From contig JAQVLL010000028.1 in the NCBI GenBank assembly GCA_028704195.1, positions 1 through 5,006 of the forward strand: a stretch of DNA of 5,006 nucleotides, written 5' to 3'. Numbering within the stretch: position 1 is the first letter of the stretch; the number at the start of each line of letters is the position of its first letter. Origin of the DNA: Smithellaceae bacterium (GTDB lineage Bacteria > Desulfobacterota > Syntrophia > Syntrophales > Smithellaceae). A program made the translations under genes and the position numbers. Under the pieces are notes generated by a model. The model was not told the origin of the DNA and made no database searches. It worked only from the letters and a program-made list of their open reading frames with translations. Positions 4,691 through 5,006 of this stretch are shown here, in pieces.

Positions 4691-5006
4691 TTACCTGACT
4701 CCGGCCAGTTCCTGAGAGCGTTTTGCCGCTGCCTCCACTGCGGCCATCAGCGTCTCACGGATATTCCGCTCCTCCAACACTTTTAAACCGGCAGCCGTGG
4801 TTCCGCCCGGCGAGGTGACCATATTCTTCAGCTGCGCCGGATGCTGCCTGCCCTCAAGACAAAGCCTGGCTGATCCCAGCATGGTCTGTATGGCAAGTTT
4901 CCCGGCCAGATCGCGCGCAAGCCCGAGATGAACACCGGCATCGGTCAGGGCCTCAATAATCACAAAACAATAAGCCGGACCGCTGCCGCTCAAGGCGGTC
5001 ACCGCA
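4691..5006 (-). CDS. proC: pyrroline-5-carboxylate reductase, C-terminal part (5' end outside window)
   Basis: The last 104 residues of P5C reductase, the final enzyme of proline synthesis, which reduces 1-pyrroline-5-carboxylate to L-proline with NAD(P)H. The frame enters from the right edge in the family motif AVTALSGSGPAYCFVIIEA, which opens the all-helical dimerisation and active-site domain. It then shows the P5CR signature region VTSPGGTTAAGLKVLE before ending in the variable tail AAAKRSQELAGVR. The usual length is about 265-280 residues, so the N-terminal Rossmann domain and the true start lie beyond 5006. The GTG at 5002 falls inside the conserved motif and is not a start. The gene is upstream of, and probably co-transcribed with, the SDR gene. 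Confidence 0.95.
   Translation of the reverse strand, partial: AVTALSGSGPAYCFVIIEALTDAGVHLGLARDLAGKLAIQTMLGSARLCLEGRQHPAQLKNMVTSPGGTTAAGLKVLEERNIRETLMAAVEAAAKRSQELAGVR

Noticed and set aside
4664..4693. Promoter for the SDR gene using TAAAAT as -10
   Set aside because: The hexamer 17 bases upstream (TAATCC) matches only 2 of 6 positions of TTGACA.
4302..4715. 137-codon plus-strand open frame
   Set aside because: Antisense to the SDR gene and the end of proC; both real genes carry diagnostic motifs on the minus strand.

Overview
All six supportable protein-coding genes in this window lie on the minus strand, so transcription runs from the right edge (5006) toward the left edge (1). The content suggests an anaerobic bacterium. 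It has an oxygen-sensitive 4-hydroxybutyryl-CoA dehydratase-type [4Fe-4S]/FAD enzyme, a crotonase carrying a cysteine-rich N-terminal domain of a kind I associate with anaerobes, an SDR dehydrogenase, and a FadR-like TetR regulator of the type that accompanies acyl-CoA genes in Desulfobacterota/Deltaproteobacteria (Syntrophus or Smithella-like syntrophs, sulfate reducers). This taxonomic guess is an inference from protein style and is not proven by the sequence.

Layout in transcription order. Unit 1: the 3' end of proC (pyrroline-5-carboxylate reductase, cut by the right edge), then an SDR oxidoreductase, a small cytoplasmic thioredoxin-like protein with a WCPFC active site, and a long ORF that starts with TTG and joins a CGGCN cysteine-rich domain in frame to a full-length crotonase (enoyl-CoA hydratase/isomerase family). 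Gaps are 27 to 53 bases and there is no convincing internal promoter, so these are probably co-transcribed. The unit ends at a strong intrinsic terminator at 2168-2205. Unit 2: a 245-residue TetR regulator followed after 35 bases by the AbfD-like dehydratase, which runs off the left edge with 360 residues visible, including all four predicted cluster ligands. A sigma70-type promoter with a perfect TTGACA sits in front of tetR, and a 17-bp near-palindrome lies between its -35 and -10. A second, better copy lies 31 bp upstream. This is a likely autoregulatory operator pair.

The 523-base gap between the units (1854-2376) holds the tetR control region, a 13-unit AAGGNNN heptamer array (2025-2114), the terminator, a stretch with nothing clear, and a short inverted copy of the same heptamer array that begins at the crotonase stop codon.

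The genes fit a CoA-ester pathway: dehydratase/isomerase, crotonase and alcohol/3-hydroxyacyl-type dehydrogenase under acyl-CoA-responsive repression, with a thiol-redox pair (thioredoxin-like protein and the Cys-rich domain) whose role is unknown. The substrate cannot be read from this sequence. The observations most worth following are the in-frame CGGCN-crotonase fusion with a strong internal ribosome binding site, the operator pair, and the inverted heptamer arrays.
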